Source: Chloroflexota bacterium
GTDB lineage: Bacteria > Chloroflexota > Anaerolineae > Anaerolineales > Anaerolineaceae
Direction of reading: 5' to 3'
Assembly: GCA_029561345.1 (NCBI GenBank)
Contig: JAKQJC010000034.1
Coordinates: forward strand, 246,693 to 310,692
DNA: 64,000 nucleotides
Of this stretch, positions 61,537-64,000 are shown piece by piece (the first letter of the stretch is position 1; every line of letters begins with the position of its first letter). The position numbers were made by a program, and so were the translations under genes. The notes under the pieces are model-generated. The model was not told where the DNA came from, did not search any database, and saw only the letters and a list, made by a program, of their open reading frames with translations.

Positions 61537-62235
61537 GTGAGCGATTCAAGCACGTATCGAATCACAGATTTTGATGAATCTGAGCGCCCCCGTGAGCGGC
61601 TTGCTGCTTTGGGGGCGCAAGCTTTAACCAACGCCGAGCTTCTGGCCATTCTGCTGCGGGTGGGGGTGAAGGGACTGAACGCCATTCAGGTTGGGCAGCA
61701 ACTGCTGAATGAATTTCAAGGTCTGCGCGGCCTGCACCAGGCCTCGTTTCAAGATTTGCAGAGCCAGACAGGGGTGGGCCCGGCAAAAGCAGCGCAGATC
61801 AAAGCGGCGGTGGAATTGGGCCGCCGGCTGGCTTTGGAACTACCTGAGGACAGGCCCACCATTCACAGCCCGGCAGATGCTGCCGCCCTGGTGCAGTATG
61901 AGCTTTCGGCTTTGGAGCAGGAAGAACTGTGGGTGCTGCTGCTGGACACACGGAACCGCCTGCTGCGCATTGAGAAACTCTACCGCGGGTCGCTCAATGC
62001 CTCCACGGTGAGAGTGGCTGAGGTGTTCAAATGTGCCATTCGTTGGAATTCAGCCTCCATCCTGGTGGTTCACAACCATCCCAGCGGCGACCCGACCCCC
62101 AGCCCGGAAGACACCAACCTGACCCGCACCCTGGTGTCGGCGGGCAAGCTGATGGATGTTGAAGTGCTGGACCACCTGGTGATTGGCCGGGGGAAGTTTA
62201 TTTCCATGAAAGAACGCGGTCTGGGTTTCTCATAG
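61537..62235 (+). CDS. radC: RadC/JAMM-domain protein
   Basis: The 232-residue protein has helix-hairpin-helix-like N-terminal sequence (ALTNAELLAILLRVG ... GVGPAKAAQIKAA) and a JAMM metalloprotease-like domain with HNHPSGDPTPSPED. RadC is widespread; its role is not settled. GTG 61537 is the start; SERPRERL close to the start agrees with the family. It lies seven bases after the CBS-ACT gene. Confidence 0.9.
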   Translation: MSDSSTYRITDFDESERPRERLAALGAQALTNAELLAILLRVGVKGLNAIQVGQQLLNEFQGLRGLHQASFQDLQSQTGVGPAKAAQIKAAVELGRRLALELPEDRPTIHSPADAAALVQYELSALEQEELWVLLLDTRNRLLRIEKLYRGSLNASTVRVAEVFKCAIRWNSASILVVHNHPSGDPTPSPEDTNLTRTLVSAGKLMDVEVLDHLVIGRGKFISMKERGLGFS

Positions 62236-62244
62236 GAGGCCGTT

Positions 62245-63861
62245 ATGACAGATTATCAGATTATTTTATTGCCTGCTGAGGGGTATTGGGATTGGGTGCA
62301 GGCCTGCCGCGAGTATGTTAAAGCATTTGGCGCCAACCTGACGCATGACCCGGATACAGCCGGGCGGTATTTGAATCCCAATCAAATTGTCTCGGTCATC
62401 ATCCCCCCCGCGGGATATCCAGCGCAGGGGGATATGGCTGCCTGGTTCCAGAAAAATTATCCGGGGGTGCGCCTGGATTTGATTCCGGTGGAGACACCCG
62501 AAGCCCTGGAACAGCTTTTAGGCGCGCGGGTGGCCAGTCATAACCGGCTGGGGCGCACCCAGCAGCCATTTTCACTGGCCTGGCCGACGGATTATGCCGT
62601 GGTGACGCAGCCTTTTGGGGCGCACCCGGAAATTTACAGCCAGATGGGGGTGCCCGGGCATGAAGGCCTGGATATTCGCGCCCCCATGAACGCCAATGTG
62701 TATGCCTGCGCAGATGGCACGGTATTTCAGGTGCGGGAGAACCCCCAGGGACACAATTACGGCAAACATATCCGCATTCAGCACCGCGATGGTTATCTCA
62801 CTGTGTATGCTCACCTGATGGAGATCAAAGTCAAACCCGGAGATGCGATCACGGCTGGTCAGCTGATTGGCAAGGCCGATTCAACGGGCAATTCAAAAGG
62901 CAGCCACCTGCACCTGACTTTGAAGAAAGAAGGCGCCACAGCCAGCGGCCTGACGCGCTACCCCAACGATATTATTGACCCGACGCCGTTCATGGTCTGG
63001 CCCACGCCCAAACCCACCCCGGCCGGAGCGCTGCCGGCGGGCTGCCTGGTGGGGGTCAACGCCCGGCCGGACGGTTCCTTCGCCCAAGGCGACCTGGATG
63101 CCCTGCAAAAAGGACGGGTTGAGGCGGTCAAACTGCCGCAGAATGTCAAAAGCGAGGATTTGGACCGCATTAAGGCATTGTTGCCCAACCTGTGGGTGGC
63201 GGTGGACCTGAGGGGAAAACTGAGCGAAAATGCGGTTGCCCCGGGAGAATATGTGCAGATGGTGACAGCAGATATCCAGCGTTTTATGGATAAAGGCGTG
63301 CAGCACTTCCAGATTGCCCGGGAACCCAATCTTTACAGCGAAGGCTGGGGGACAACCTGGGCCAACGGCACCGATTTTACCATCTGGTTCCTGGAAGTGT
63401 ATAACCGGCTGCACAGCCAGTGGCCGGCCATCAAACTGGGTTTTCCAGGGCTTTCAATGGGTGAGCAGGTGGAAGGTCTGCGCCAGGACGGATGGGTTTT
63501 TATTGAGGAGGCAGATGCAGCCGCCCAGACGGCTGATTGGATCGGGGTGAATGCTTACTGGAGTTCCCGTGAAGAGATGGGGCAGCCGCAGAAAGGCCGA
63601 ATGGTTGACTTTTTCAGTCAGCGCTATCCAACGCACGAACTCATTGTCAGCGAATTTGCCAATGTCAACCCGCAAACCAGCCTGGCAGCCAAGGGAGAGG
63701 AATACACGGCTTTTTACCAGCATTTGCGCGGTCAGGCAGGGGTGAGGGCGGCATTTGCCAACATCCTATCTGCTGCGCGTGGTTTTGACCAGCAGATGTG
63801 GCGGGATGAAAGCGGAAAACTGACCGAGATTCCTCTGAGCGTGGGAAAAAGAAATTTCTAA
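62245..63861 (+). CDS. M23 peptidase fused to a glycosidase-like domain
   Basis: The 538-residue protein has an N-terminal region of unknown type (1-110), an M23/LytM peptidase domain (about 118-245, with HEGLDIRAP and SHLHLTL, i.e. the H-x3-D and HxH zinc ligands) and, after a Pro-rich linker, a C-terminal alpha/beta domain (about 268-530) resembling TIM-barrel glycosidases (FQIAREPNL, WIGVNAYW, IVSEFA). There is no signal peptide or membrane helix, which is unusual for cell-wall hydrolases. AGGAGG lies five bases before the ATG. Confidence 0.7.
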   Translation: MTDYQIILLPAEGYWDWVQACREYVKAFGANLTHDPDTAGRYLNPNQIVSVIIPPAGYPAQGDMAAWFQKNYPGVRLDLIPVETPEALEQLLGARVASHNRLGRTQQPFSLAWPTDYAVVTQPFGAHPEIYSQMGVPGHEGLDIRAPMNANVYACADGTVFQVRENPQGHNYGKHIRIQHRDGYLTVYAHLMEIKVKPGDAITAGQLIGKADSTGNSKGSHLHLTLKKEGATASGLTRYPNDIIDPTPFMVWPTPKPTPAGALPAGCLVGVNARPDGSFAQGDLDALQKGRVEAVKLPQNVKSEDLDRIKALLPNLWVAVDLRGKLSENAVAPGEYVQMVTADIQRFMDKGVQHFQIAREPNLYSEGWGTTWANGTDFTIWFLEVYNRLHSQWPAIKLGFPGLSMGEQVEGLRQDGWVFIEEADAAAQTADWIGVNAYWSSREEMGQPQKGRMVDFFSQRYPTHELIVSEFANVNPQTSLAAKGEEYTAFYQHLRGQAGVRAAFANILSAARGFDQQMWRDESGKLTEIPLSVGKRNF

Positions 63862-63868
63862 CTGAGGT

Positions 63869-64000
63869 TCAGACAAAAGATCGGACATTGGGGTAAATCA
63901 AGGCTCGAAAGGTAGCCAGGGCGGTCTGCAGGACAGCCGTTTTCTGTTCCTGGGACAGGGACCATTTTTGTTTGAGCAGAACAAATAAGCCGGAATAGCG
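63869..64000 (-). CDS. C-terminal end of an unidentified gene (cut by the window edge)
   Basis: An open minus-strand frame of 43 codons runs in from the window edge and stops at 63869-63871. It contains KWSLSQEQKTAVLQTALATF and ends IYPNVRSFV. It converges with the M23 gene, leaving a 7-base gap. Too short to identify; the start lies outside the window. It could be a chance frame, but coding-like composition and tight packing favour a real gene. Confidence 0.45.
   Translation of the reverse strand, partial: RYSGLFVLLKQKWSLSQEQKTAVLQTALATFRALIYPNVRSFV

Overview
The window looks like a chromosomal segment of an anaerobic, probably Anaerolineae-type member of the Chloroflexota. This is inferred from protein character: lipoproteins with Thr-Pro linkers, KimA-, SpoIIE- and Hsp70-type proteins with Chloroflexota-like architecture, a tungsten/molybdenum aldehyde oxidoreductase with two MoeA proteins, and lactate dehydrogenase. 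No rRNA or marker gene fixes the taxonomy. GC content is moderate, genes are tightly packed, and there is no tRNA, CRISPR array, transposase or prophage.

Layout. 1-1290: two small proteins and a family 2 glycosyltransferase. 1279-7623 (minus): MazG-like pyrophosphohydrolase; aldehyde:ferredoxin oxidoreductase with its four-cluster ferredoxin behind a long structured leader; an ettA-GNAT-MFS operon. 7785-13344 (plus): UbiA-like prenyltransferase, moeA, polysaccharide deacetylase lipoprotein, moeA fused to a periplasmic-binding-protein-like domain, and peroxiredoxin. 13404-14341 (minus): rsfS and thpR. 14342-15073: a probable 6S RNA, then a promoter, a ~250-nt structured leader with an intrinsic terminator, and glnA. 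16506-21644: TPR protein, lipoprotein, mtaB, alpha-glucosidase. 21691-26151: lactate dehydrogenase diverging from a kimA-type potassium importer with two RCK proteins. 26158-29872: rpmH-rnpA-yidD-(beta-propeller lipoprotein)-yidC-jag, without dnaA. 30065-31381: pyrimidine-nucleoside phosphorylase.

31887-44332 (minus) is the most unusual region. It is a tight eight-gene operon: Ser/Thr kinase with TPRs, a 1115-residue membrane-TPR protein, a 605-residue TPR protein, a degenerate J-domain-like protein, GrpE, an Hsp70 carrying a zinc ribbon, an Hsp70 ATPase domain fused to TPRs, and a zinc-ribbon/TPR/BON/SH3 membrane protein. It reads as a dedicated membrane-associated chaperone and kinase system, and I know of no described equivalent.

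44528-55463 (plus) is an alpha-glucan uptake and breakdown locus: ROK regulator, sugar-binding lipoprotein, two permeases, a GT-C glycosyltransferase fused to a third permease, a fourth permease and a GH57 lipoprotein; no ATPase gene is present. 55615-60663 holds a small membrane protein with a perfect consensus promoter and a partner-switching module (STAS, RsbW-like kinase, six-GAF SpoIIE phosphatase). 60877-64000 holds a CBS-ACT protein, radC, a two-domain M23 peptidase/glycosidase-like protein and the tail of a gene running off the edge.

Three genes (UbiA-like, thpR, the TPR protein at 16506) have a -10 box so close to the start codon that their mRNAs should be leaderless or nearly so.
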